A program made the position numbers and the translations under genes. This document shows, piece by piece, positions 35,701 through 42,490 of a DNA stretch of 64,000 nt; position 1 is the stretch's first letter, and the number at the start of each line of letters is the position of its first letter. The notes under the pieces were generated by a model that saw nothing but the letters and a program-made list of their open reading frames with translations, was not told where the DNA came from and made no database searches. This DNA comes from G965277745 sp965277745 (lineage in GTDB: Bacteria > Pseudomonadota > Gammaproteobacteria > Cardiobacteriales > Cardiobacteriaceae), in assembly GCA_965277745.1 (NCBI GenBank), contig OZ255837.1, forward strand, positions 496,001 through 560,000, written 5' to 3'.

Positions 35701-37855
35701 ACAAAGCGCCATCCTCGCCGGTGACGGCGGCTACCACCTCGACATCGGCGGCAAAACCGAACTCACAGGGGCGGCGATCCTCTCCAGCGGCGAAGCGCGG
35801 GAAAAAGGGAAAAACCGCCTGCGCACCACCGCCATACACACACGCGACCTTGAAAACCACGCCACCACTCGCGGCGACAGCCTCGCTGCAGGCGGCGGCA
35901 TCAGTGTCAGCGGCGGCGCCCTGGGACAACAACAAAACGGTCATTTGAGCGACCAGGGAGCAAGCGGCGTCCACGGCGACGGCCTCGGCTACGGACACGA
36001 CAGCGACCGGCAACACAGCATCACCCGCAGCCTCCTCGACCCTGCCGCCCTCATCCTCGCCGGCGGGGACAAAACCCCGAAGACATCCCCCCTTGGCGGC
36101 CTCATCCCCCTCGATGAAAACATCGCCAGCGCCACCCTGAGGGCGCACAGCGGTGCGCTTAAAAACCGCTTCGACCGCGGGCGGATGGAAAAAGAACTGG
36201 GCGCGCAAACCCAGGCACGCCGTGACTTCGGGCGTAACGCCCCGCAAGCGGTGGCCGACCTCGCCGACCATCTCGGTCATCGTCGCGCCTACGAAAACGC
36301 CGCGGGCATCGCCGAAGTGGCGCAACAAACCCTCGACAATAGGCGACTGAACGCGAACGAACGCCAATACTGGCAGGGGCGTCTTACACGGGCACGGGCG
36401 CAAATGACAGAACACGGCGCCGCCTACCGCCGCTGGGGCGAAGGCGGCACAGGCCGCGCCCTTCTGCAAGCGGGGGTGGGTGGCCTGCTCGGCGGCACAG
36501 CGGGGAGCGCCGTGGCGGCGGGAGCGACATCGCTGGCGGCACCGGCGCTGAACCGCGCGGGGAACGCCCTTGGCGGCGTCGGCAAAGGACTCCTCGACCT
36601 CGGGGCTGGCGCGGCCATCGGGGCGGTGAGCGGCGGCCTGCCGGGCGCGGCGGCGGGGGCGAACATCGACTGGCACAACCGTCAGTTACATCCAAAAGAA
36701 CAGCAATGGATAGACCGCGGCGCCGAAACATTCGCGGCGGCCAACGGCATCAGCGTCGAAGAAGCACACACGCGCCTGACCGTAGCGGCGGCGAAAACCG
36801 TCGACGCCCTGTGGGCGCTGCAACTCGACGACGGCGAAGACACCGCGGCGGCGGCCTACCTGACAAGCGCCACCGAAGGCGAACAAACAACATCTACTTT
36901 CCTCGACCAGGACGGAAAAAACCACCCCCTGTTCCGCGTCGAAGACGACGACTATTGGCGCCCCGATCGCTACGCGCGGGAGGCGCTCGCCTACAGCGAA
37001 AGCCATGACGACCTTCTCGGGCGCACCCTGCGTGAGAAAACCACCAGAAGCGTCTGGCAGGGGGTAAGAGACAAAACCAGCGAGACCGGCCGGGCGCTTG
37101 GCGAACAAATCATCAGCGATCCGTGGGGCACGGTGAAGGCGGTTGGCGGGGCAATCAAGGACGACACCTGGGAAATGGTGAGACACCCGATCCGCACCGC
37201 GGAGAACATCGGTGAAGGCGTGTGGAACATCGGCGAAGGGGTGTGGACGCTGGGGAAAGACGCGGCGTACAACCTGGGCAACAGCGCGAAAAGCACCTGG
37301 GCGGGCAGTTTCGGCACAGAAAACGTGCTGAACACCTTGTACGGGCAGAACATGGGGGCGCCCTTGCTGGGGATGAGCGCAATACAGGCGACGCTGACGG
37401 CGGCGCAAGTGGTACCGGCGGCGAAAGGCGCGCAGGCGCTTGGCAAGGGTGTGCAGGCGCTCGGTAAAGGCGCGCTGCGGGCGGGGAAGACGGTTGGCGA
37501 GAAGGGACTCTTCCAGCTTGGGCGTGGGGAAAGAATAAAAGGAGTTGAGAAGGTAGCGGGGAGAGCAAAGGGAGTAGAAAAAAAAGTTGATGATTCTATC
37601 CATGTAACCAAGGAAGGCGTAGCATTACCTTCAGGTGTAAAGCATGAAATTCCTGAAAACTATGTTCACAATCCCCATCGACTTGGAAGCTATGGTGAAA
37701 TAGTAAACGGAAAATTTAAAGAGCGCTTACGTATTGATCCTCCAACAGCACCTGGAAAGAAAGGTCCAAATTATTCTCACTACCATAAAAATGGAAAAGG
37801 AACTCACTATAGTCCTCGTTTGGGTGATGAAGATCCAGGATTTAATTATGATTAA
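29732..37855 (+). CDS. tpsA: TpsA/CdiA-type contact-dependent toxin exoprotein
   Basis: A giant exoprotein of 2,707 residues. AAGGAGG eight bases before ATG 29732 fixes the start. The first 97 residues are an unusual Arg/Cys-rich extension before a hydrophobic signal segment (98-118). The secretion (TPS/haemagglutination activity) domain follows at about 130-380 (VDIQRPSAAGVSRNRYERFD, GWINGNPHL, VIANPAGIEVDGAGFINSAG). A long run of FHA-type repeats (LDNRDGRIRGEKTL and similar) comes next. The pretoxin segment TRLTVAAAKTVDALWALQLD begins near residue 2350 and is shared with the cassette at 40573. The last 85 residues, AT-rich in DNA, are the toxin: HEIPENYVHNPHRLGSYGEI and GPNYSHYHKNGKGTHYSPRL resemble polymorphic toxin type 24 (tentative). 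It kills or inhibits neighbours on contact. Confidence 0.9.
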   Translation: MRGAAKTSVISCAADGTKPSPDGRGRKGAALPRVRKTPLCNYAVLLPRRGKTTVSDSAVGARRTFAPARRLSRCRCVCHGVLGAEEGVPSSLPTFSSLRAVALGVFLLSSCLFPMLSWGSDIRADPQAPGQEQATILAAANGVPQVDIQRPSAAGVSRNRYERFDVSAKGAILNNSHRQVKTRLGGWINGNPHLAAAEARVIVNEVDSRAPSRLRGYTEIAGRRAELVIANPAGIEVDGAGFINSAGTTLSAGRARIEGGVLKGFAVREGKLTIAGGGLDDRDSDYTRLLARAFTLDAGIWAQDLHLTAGVNDVAATGTITPRAVNGASRPALAIDSGRLGGMYAGAIELIATERGVGVNHGGEAVAGAGGLRIEVDGTLTNRGRLLSTDAAGTMTIRADSLVNDGKTRPAAANKAEQGTAGGAGVAAHLWRPRDAAAMAGLAAQAPPRRSADGETGVIAATGALRLATAGAVENHGTIEGARLDLEAKTLENRGVLSQRGGQGLAIASQALDNRGGRIGLVAAPAVTAGAVSAAPGVTAASSAAPAAPRINPSAAAAASSTGAAAKRAFAALAAGRLAVTETVDNRGGTIANGGALTLRLAGKLDNRGGRIRGEKTLRAEITETLDNRDGDLAATDLTLRAAALDNRDGRIRGEKTLRAEITETLDNRDGDLAATDLTLRAAALDNRDGRIRGEKTLRAEITETLDNRDGDLHSAGSATLAARRFDDDGGRLSTGEDLTLTLGGDFTSGADIAAGGVFHLTSAGAVENRHRLRGGKALLIEARRLDNRAAGDIEGGQATRIAVDETLDNRGLVNSNGETRLTAGEKLTNLGSGRIYGDRVRLGAARLENREETVAGQTTAAVIAARERLDLGAREVENQGGGALRVVAGKKTAARAATLLSLGEMRIGAALDGADGVIGRARRIDNRGGRIEAGGDLHLGATEIANLNRRFEVAEHVLSGEKKVARYSPDKDANWYIAGADGDGYWTSPHAVGKFVFYDGREAIKNNKWSEEYYTTSYYADRLGHSEAGQILVGGDLHVDAARLENENSQILVGGALRQTQKGLQFTNAETLGKTYAHDRGHGKHSERRRRWTGSHHREATNRWPIDRERITGESRFTDGLVPYIEHKGALRAATPPRLPAVSAAFPSAAPSIAPPPLAALPAAALLSDSALFHYNHATPGAPLIETDPAFANRRRWLSSAHQLEALGVERMMKRLGDGYYEQRLVNEQIARLTGYRRLDGYADDERQYRALLDNGVSAARELELVPGVALSASQVARLQHDIVWLVAESVTLPDGSKETVLVPRVTLRGEPTAAGGSLISATRIDIENATTLDNQGELRARDTLNLGGEHLANRGTIRGARVRLAGEDEITFTGGAALARESLRLIAKRVALKATTLRSGDAKNGQTILGRRARLTVDGARPGLLQIAAEQDITLAAAALENRSAGGATKVHAGEGDLELGGVETAFHEKVAALSDKNHRHHSVTAEIGSRVTSRGTIELGAGKNVTIRQGQIQSRDAGLSIAAGEKVRIEAGRRGEDYDLSSYGTEHGLFSKTSRLAHYRHHDDLAVGSELSAARIAVSSGKTLEVLGSTLVGDETLRLRAGTTLSLGGAGEHRVRGETRRTKKSGLLNLSPSSFTVGNRDARLEQTETIDSERGSVIGSLHGDISLQAGEHYRQRGGTVSAAEGDLAIAAQSVTIEAGEEQRHSEGQYNYRQSGVTVAVQAPFADTLDPMARLIESPLGESEDKRIQALTLANNSFDLYRKGQAAAAAAQGKNASVRIAITYGEQKKHQDWQSDDERAIAARLHAGKNLAISAAGAGEKSTLGVIGSDLAGEEKTRLAAEGALNLLGGEEAHSERHRSRSSGWNAGLAIDIGGNGYSLGATAGGNLGKGHGDGHGVSWRNSHIGGENTETILESGGTTTLGGAQVLGKQVTLASGGDLAIISRQDEATYHARSRNVSAQVTVGYGVSASGSYEQTKIDSDYRSVGEQSAILAGDGGYHLDIGGKTELTGAAILSSGEAREKGKNRLRTTAIHTRDLENHATTRGDSLAAGGGISVSGGALGQQQNGHLSDQGASGVHGDGLGYGHDSDRQHSITRSLLDPAALILAGGDKTPKTSPLGGLIPLDENIASATLRAHSGALKNRFDRGRMEKELGAQTQARRDFGRNAPQAVADLADHLGHRRAYENAAGIAEVAQQTLDNRRLNANERQYWQGRLTRARAQMTEHGAAYRRWGEGGTGRALLQAGVGGLLGGTAGSAVAAGATSLAAPALNRAGNALGGVGKGLLDLGAGAAIGAVSGGLPGAAAGANIDWHNRQLHPKEQQWIDRGAETFAAANGISVEEAHTRLTVAAAKTVDALWALQLDDGEDTAAAAYLTSATEGEQTTSTFLDQDGKNHPLFRVEDDDYWRPDRYAREALAYSESHDDLLGRTLREKTTRSVWQGVRDKTSETGRALGEQIISDPWGTVKAVGGAIKDDTWEMVRHPIRTAENIGEGVWNIGEGVWTLGKDAAYNLGNSAKSTWAGSFGTENVLNTLYGQNMGAPLLGMSAIQATLTAAQVVPAAKGAQALGKGVQALGKGALRAGKTVGEKGLFQLGRGERIKGVEKVAGRAKGVEKKVDDSIHVTKEGVALPSGVKHEIPENYVHNPHRLGSYGEIVNGKFKERLRIDPPTAPGKKGPNYSHYHKNGKGTHYSPRLGDEDPGFNYD
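31561..31869 (+). repeat. 120-bp in-frame tandem repeats in tpsA
   Basis: Two full copies and a 69-base partial copy of a 120-bp unit with one base difference. Each unit encodes 40 residues with RIRGEKTLRAEITETLDNRD and DLTLRAAALDNRDG, two turns of the FHA-type beta-helix. Such perfect repeats indicate recent duplication and can change fibre length by slippage or recombination. Confidence 0.92.
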
Positions 37856-38210
37856 TCAATTTAATTCCTTACCGTGGCATGATGCAAAGCTATTAGAGAT
37901 TAATATTAATCGTTCTAATCCTGGAAGAAAAGATATAGTCACTATGGAAATAAAATGGCCTAACAGCATTAAAAATAAAATTATTTTTAATGATTGTTAT
38001 TTTTTTAATGCACAAATGAATTTTGGTGTAATATCTGAAGAAAATATTCTATCTGCTGAATGCTTTGAAGAAAATGAAGTGCTTTCTAAATTGAAAGTGA
38101 AATGGCGATCTTTAGGTGTAGATTTAAATAGAATAATCTGCTTCCAAGTTATTACTAATTCTACTAATAGTAAGATAGATATATATGCTTTATCTTTCAT
38201 TTTGTTATAA
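37848..38210 (+). CDS. Immunity protein for the TpsA toxin (putative)
   Basis: A 120-residue protein starting MINQFNSLPWHDAKLLEINI inside the last codons of tpsA (eight-base overlap). It is AT-rich like the toxin tail. I know no function for the sequence, but position directly behind a CdiA-type toxin end and the shared base composition identify it as the cognate immunity protein, expected to bind the toxin domain in the cytoplasm. No signal peptide is seen. Confidence 0.7.
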   Translation: MINQFNSLPWHDAKLLEININRSNPGRKDIVTMEIKWPNSIKNKIIFNDCYFFNAQMNFGVISEENILSAECFEENEVLSKLKVKWRSLGVDLNRIICFQVITNSTNSKIDIYALSFILL

Positions 38211-38271
38211 TGTAAATTATAGATTTTAATTATATTTATTACTTTCAGTAATTTATGATCTATGTATGGCT

Positions 38272-39582
38272 ATGCGTTTACTTAAACATTCACTACGCCA
38301 GGCACTGTTACTGATCTTCGTCTTGTTCGGACTCATCTTGCAGTCGGCCTTTGGTGCTGAACAAACGCGCACGCGCCTGACTGTAGCGGCGGCGAGCCAG
38401 CTGGCGGAGAACGCCGTCGCTCATAACTACCTGTCACACGAAGAATGGCAAGAATGGCAGCGCCTCGGCAAAGCCCGTGCCGCATGCGCCGCCGGAGAAG
38501 ATTGCCAAAACCTGCAAGAGAAAATCAGCACCCTTTACCGCCTCGATCTCGATCGTGACAAGACCCTGGCGACTTGCCAAGACTCGGGCTCACCGGCCTG
38601 TCTGAGAGAAGTGGCGAAAGTCTATGACGCCTTCCAGTCCTACGGGAAAAAACCGCAACTCAGTTCGGCCTATGTGAAAGTGGCCACTCAATATGGGGAA
38701 ACGAAACAGCGCTACATGGGAGACATCGGCAAAGAAGCGCTGATCGACATCGTCAAAGACAGCCTGGAAAGTCCGGTGGCTATCGCCGACCTCGCCTACC
38801 ACGCCTATAAAGGAGACGAAGCCGCGCAGAGCCGCTTGCACGCGATGGGGGAAGAAATCGCGGCGTTTACACGCTCGCCGGTGAACCATGTTTCCGAGTC
38901 GATGCGAGAACGTCTTGCGTTGGCGGACAAGCTGGACTCGCAGGGCCGCACTCGTGATGCGGATCTGGTGAGGACGGAATTATATCTGTCGAGCGGGCTG
39001 ACGGCGATTGGCGGGGTTACGGGCGTTGCGAAGCTGCCGGTGGCGCTTGGGAAAGGTGCGCTGCGGGCGGGTAAGAAGGTTGGCCCAGAGGGTATTCCTC
39101 CTAAGTTTTCAGGTTTCGACAAAGATAACCTTTCTTTCGATACGATTAATAAACAAATTGATAACCTCGATATTTCCGTAGGTAAAGATCAAGCAGTATT
39201 TTATTCTGGACGGGGGGCTAGAGAAGCAGCAGAAAATTTTGCAAATAAAAATAACCTAACAACTTTAGAACAGACTTCAGGCGGTAAAGCTCTTGATAAT
39301 TTAAAGTTGTTTGATGGGATTGTTGCCGATATTAATTTCGACAAAGCCAGTGGTTTATGGGGAAATATTTCTTCCAACTTTGCCAATCAGGCGAAAGGTA
39401 AAGTTACTGCAATAGTTAATGATCCTCACCCAGCTAGTATTTTTATTAAAAAAGAGTTGCCCGCATTATTGAAAAATTCGGATGTAACAGAAGTCGTTGT
39501 TCGTTCTACGTCAGGCAAAAGTGTTTCTATTCCAAAAGGCACACCGATTAATGATGCGCTTGAAATGATAAAAGGTTTTTAA
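38272..39582 (+). CDS. Signal-peptide-bearing toxin cassette 1
   Basis: A 436-residue protein. It starts MRLLKHSLRQALLLIFVLFG and LILQSAFGAEQTRTRLTVAA, a Sec signal peptide joined directly to the pretoxin motif that in tpsA lies near residue 2350. A pretoxin region with ENAVAHNYLSHEEWQEWQRL (a VENN/NYL-like variant) and a four-cysteine segment follow. Then comes LGKGALRAGKKVG, the joint shared by all three toxins, and an AT-rich toxin domain (KDQAVFYSGRGAREAAENFA, LTTLEQTSGGKALDNLKLFD). I do not recognise the toxin activity. No TPS domain is present, so it is either a silent recombination donor or a secreted toxin in its own right. ATG 38266 is an alternative start. Confidence 0.75.
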   Translation: MRLLKHSLRQALLLIFVLFGLILQSAFGAEQTRTRLTVAAASQLAENAVAHNYLSHEEWQEWQRLGKARAACAAGEDCQNLQEKISTLYRLDLDRDKTLATCQDSGSPACLREVAKVYDAFQSYGKKPQLSSAYVKVATQYGETKQRYMGDIGKEALIDIVKDSLESPVAIADLAYHAYKGDEAAQSRLHAMGEEIAAFTRSPVNHVSESMRERLALADKLDSQGRTRDADLVRTELYLSSGLTAIGGVTGVAKLPVALGKGALRAGKKVGPEGIPPKFSGFDKDNLSFDTINKQIDNLDISVGKDQAVFYSGRGAREAAENFANKNNLTTLEQTSGGKALDNLKLFDGIVADINFDKASGLWGNISSNFANQAKGKVTAIVNDPHPASIFIKKELPALLKNSDVTEVVVRSTSGKSVSIPKGTPINDALEMIKGF

Positions 39583-39583
39583 T

Positions 39584-39826
39584 ATGTCTTATGAAATATC
39601 AATGCCTAGCAGACACACTGTTATTTATGAAGATTGTGGATCTAAAATAGAGTTTGAAGTTGAATTAAATACGAGGGGGATCGTTTTATATGCAAATTCA
39701 CCAAAAATTTTAGGTGATGTTGAAGTTGACTTACCCCTAGTGATAATAAAAGTTAAATCTTGGTTAGAGAATGGTTTTGCTGAGGTTATTTTAGACGATA
39801 CACCACCACCCGTTTTTAACCTATAA
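39584..39826 (+). CDS. Immunity protein for cassette 1 (putative)
   Basis: An 80-residue acidic protein starting MSYEISMPSRHTVIYEDCGS, one base after the cassette 1 toxin stop. No family recognised and no signal peptide. Its assignment as an immunity protein rests on position, size and AT-rich composition. Confidence 0.6.
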   Translation: MSYEISMPSRHTVIYEDCGSKIEFEVELNTRGIVLYANSPKILGDVEVDLPLVIIKVKSWLENGFAEVILDDTPPPVFNL

Positions 39827-39827
39827 A

Positions 39828-39941
39828 AAATATAGTAATTCTCTCGGTCCTTCTATTGAACAACTTAGAGCAGCTGGCAAGTCGTGGAATGATATTATAG
39901 ATTCAGCTACACGTCCTGGTGGAGCAGATCTTGGCTTTTAG
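39828..39941 (+). pseudogene. C-terminal scrap of another toxin
   Basis: A stop-bounded frame of 37 codons reading YSNSLGPSIEQLRAAGKSWN and DIIDSATRPGGADLGF, then TAG. It looks like the end of a polymorphic toxin whose front has been replaced by cassette 1. A small immunity-like gene follows at once, as expected for a toxin tail. Confidence 0.5.
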
Positions 39942-39943
39942 CT

Positions 39944-40243
39944 ATGAAAATTGATGCATTAAATCTTTCTAAAATGCAATCTGGAAATTTATCTCTTGAG
40001 TTATCTGAGAAAATAGATTGGGATATATTCCCCGCTTATATTTATGAAATTTTAAATTATACAAGCGGAAAGATTACAAATAAAAATGATCTTCATGACA
40101 TGAGGATGTGGAATATTGAAATTGACGGACTGGAAGTTCGAGTCGTTTATGAAGATTTTCCTCAAATGGCCTCAGTTGAATCAGATAGCCTAAGTGCTAA
40201 TGAATTTCTTGAGAAATTATTTGAACAATTTAAAAATGAATAA
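39944..40243 (+). CDS. Orphan immunity-like protein
   Basis: A 99-residue protein (MKIDALNLSKMQSGNLSLEL, DLHDMRMWNIEIDGLEVRVV, YEDFPQMASVESDSLSANEF) that reminds me of the DUF3630 family of small immunity-type proteins. It starts two bases after the toxin scrap, so it is probably the immunity gene of a displaced toxin, kept to protect against kin still making it. Confidence 0.55.
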   Translation: MKIDALNLSKMQSGNLSLELSEKIDWDIFPAYIYEILNYTSGKITNKNDLHDMRMWNIEIDGLEVRVVYEDFPQMASVESDSLSANEFLEKLFEQFKNE

Positions 40244-40572
40244 GATTTCTAATTTATGTTAAAAATCGTAAATAATAAGCAATGCAAGAATTGTTCTATT
40301 CATCGAAAAAATAGCTTTGATATTATACTTATTACTAATGCTGAATTCTACCTGTTCAAACCAAAAATCCCACAGATTATAAAGGGAAAATTTCGGTTAT
40401 CTCTGGACTCGGGATTTTTTTAGGATAGACAGCTAATTTAGAAAACATAATTTATTATCATATATATTTAGAATAATATTACGGGAAAGTTCAAGAAGAT
40501 TTTCAGGCAATATAATTTTTATATTGATTGAAAATATATATACTTCAGCATTTCAGATAAAACTTGATTCCC
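40244..40572. other. AT-rich spacer between toxin cassettes
   Basis: About 330 bases of AT-rich sequence without a convincing gene. It may contain decayed immunity or toxin sequence and the promoter of cassette 2; TATATATACTT near 40535 could be part of it. No clear ribosome binding site precedes the cassette 2 start. Confidence 0.4.
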
Positions 40573-41799
40573 ATGCACTTACTCAAACATCCACTGCGTC
40601 AGGCACTGTTACTGGCTTCCGTCTTGTCCGGACTCGCCCTGCAGTCGGCCTTTGGTGTCGAACAAACGCACACGCGCCTGACCGTAGCGGCGGCGAAAAG
40701 CGTCGACGCCCTGTGGGCGCTGCAACTCGACGACGGCGAAGACACCGCGGTGGCGGCCTACCTGACAAGCGCCGCCGAAGGCGAACAAACAACATCTACC
40801 TTCCTCGATCAGGACGGACAAAACCACCCCCTGTTCCGCGCCGAAGACGACGACACTTGGCGTCCCGATCGCTACGCGCGGGAGGCGCTCGCCTACAGCG
40901 AAAGCCATGACGACCTTCTCGGGCGCACCCTGCGCGAGAAAACCACCAGAAGCGTCTGGCAGGGGGTAAGAGACAAAACCAGCGAGACCGGCGGGGCGCT
41001 TGGCGAACAAATCATCAGCGCCCCGTGGGGCACGGTGAAGGCGGTTGGCGGGGCAATCAAGAACGACACCTGGGAAATGGTGAGACACCCGATCCGCACC
41101 GCGGGGAACATCGGCAAAGGCGTGTGGACGCTGGGGAAAGACGCGGCGTACAACCTCGGCAACAGCGCGAAAAGCACCTGGGCGGGCAGTTTCGGCACAG
41201 AAAACGCGCTGAACACCTTGTACGGGCGGAACATGGGGGCGCCCTTGCTGGGGATGAGCGCAATACAGGCGACGCTGACGGCGGCGCAAGTGGTACCTGT
41301 GGCGAAAGGCGCGCAGGCGCTTGGTAAGGGTGCTCTGCGGGCGGGGAAGACGATTGGCGAGAAGGGGCTCTTCCAGCTTGGGCGTGGGGAGGGAGTTGCA
41401 AGCGCAGGAGTATCTGGTAAGGTTGCTGATGACGTTGTAGGTGAGAAGGTTGTAAACACTACAGTTCAAGCGAATAAAGCTGCTGGTGATGCTTTTGAAG
41501 CACAAATCAAGGATAAACTACAAAGGACTTATACCGATGTTGTTCAGCAAGTCACTATAAAAACGCAAAGTGGTGTTCGTACTCGTGTAGATTTTCTTAG
41601 TAGGGATTCTTCTGGTATTATTAAATGCACCGAGTGTAAAGCTTCTGCTACTGCCCCCCTAACAAAAAACCAAAGACTAGGTTTTCCAGAAATCCAGCAA
41701 TCTGGAGGCGTAGTTGTGGGTAAAGGAAAACCAGGGTTTCCTGGAGGCACCCAAATTTTACCAACCAAAATTGATATCGTGAGGCCACAGAACAGGTAA
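40573..41799 (+). CDS. Signal-peptide-bearing toxin cassette 2 (nuclease-like)
   Basis: A 408-residue protein. The signal peptide (MHLLKHPLRQALLLASVLSG to SAFG) joins TRLTVAAAKSVDALWALQLD. It then follows the TpsA pretoxin region almost residue for residue through LGKGALRAGKTIGEKGLFQL. The AT-rich toxin tail reads AAGDAFEAQIKDKLQRTYTD, GVRTRVDFLSRDSSGIIKCT and ECKASATAPLTKNQRLGFPE. The Asp in RVDFL followed by ECK is a PD-(D/E)XK nuclease pattern, so a DNase is likely. The long near-identity with tpsA would let homologous recombination swap this toxin onto TpsA. Confidence 0.78.
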   Translation: MHLLKHPLRQALLLASVLSGLALQSAFGVEQTHTRLTVAAAKSVDALWALQLDDGEDTAVAAYLTSAAEGEQTTSTFLDQDGQNHPLFRAEDDDTWRPDRYAREALAYSESHDDLLGRTLREKTTRSVWQGVRDKTSETGGALGEQIISAPWGTVKAVGGAIKNDTWEMVRHPIRTAGNIGKGVWTLGKDAAYNLGNSAKSTWAGSFGTENALNTLYGRNMGAPLLGMSAIQATLTAAQVVPVAKGAQALGKGALRAGKTIGEKGLFQLGRGEGVASAGVSGKVADDVVGEKVVNTTVQANKAAGDAFEAQIKDKLQRTYTDVVQQVTIKTQSGVRTRVDFLSRDSSGIIKCTECKASATAPLTKNQRLGFPEIQQSGGVVVGKGKPGFPGGTQILPTKIDIVRPQNR

Positions 41800-41805
41800 A
41801 GTTTT

Positions 41806-42138
41806 ATGTCAATTGAACAGACAGATGTTGTTGATTTTATAAATTTTAATGAAGCTGAAAACGAAGTAGTACTTACTATTTCAGATCATTTGGAATGGGG
41901 AAATAATGTTAATGAGCATTTATTTTTATTACAGGAAAAAATAAATTCTTATTTACGCTTTATTGAAAGCGGAGAATTGTTGGAATCATATCCTAATGCT
42001 AATGGTCGAAGTTCGGTGATTAACATCGTTGGCAAATATCCTCTAAACGAAAAAGCGAAAGCGTTTGTTGACCAGATTAAATCGATTTTGAGTGATGTAG
42101 GGATGGCACTGCGATTCGAGCAATTGAAGAGAACTTAA
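41806..42138 (+). CDS. DUF6572-type immunity protein for cassette 2
   Basis: A 110-residue cytoplasmic protein with the DUF6572 pattern (MSIEQTDVVDFINFNEAENE, VVLTISDHLEWGNN, LLQEKINSYLRFIESGELLE). Such proteins are often encoded beside contact-dependent toxins. It starts six bases after the nuclease-like toxin and should neutralise it. Confidence 0.7.
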   Translation: MSIEQTDVVDFINFNEAENEVVLTISDHLEWGNNVNEHLFLLQEKINSYLRFIESGELLESYPNANGRSSVINIVGKYPLNEKAKAFVDQIKSILSDVGMALRFEQLKRT

Positions 42139-42490
42139 ATATCAAGCCCCCCAACGCGAAACCACATTCTTCCGAAAAATTGGATGTATTGCTCTCGTCA
42201 AAGGGCTCGTGGCCTCTTTATCCGGCATCTTCCGATCCCTCCCTGTCCGCCGCCCGACCGACGGACGGGATTGTACTACCTACCACCTGACGGTCGAAGT
42301 CCGCGAAGAGAAGATCGCTCTGTCTTCTTCCATGCGTTTTCTCGACGTTTTTCGAGGAGACAGCAACCGCTTCGGGTGAGCGACGAGACCCCCTCTTTCA
42401 GGGGAAGAAGGTCAATCCGGTGGGTTTTCTCGTCCGACCGCCGCGTTTCGATACGGCACGAACGCCGCCTCTTCGCCGAGGGCGCGCGGA
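42139..42490. other. Spacer with right inverted repeat; no traG
   Basis: No gene is recognisable between the last immunity gene and the traH stop. In F- and SXT-type elements traG follows traH here; no start, signal or membrane segment of TraG can be read on the minus strand. The spacer contains the right copy of the inverted repeat that brackets the TPS locus. Confidence 0.55.
42342..42400 (-). repeat. Right copy of the inverted repeat bracketing the TPS locus
   Basis: Minus-strand counterpart of 27541-27600, lying about 90 bases beyond the traH stop. It has the same GTCGCTCACCCGAAGCGGTT core and a CCCCT/AGGGG hairpin at its beginning. Both copies sit just outside the 3' end of a tra operon. 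Confidence 0.75.
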
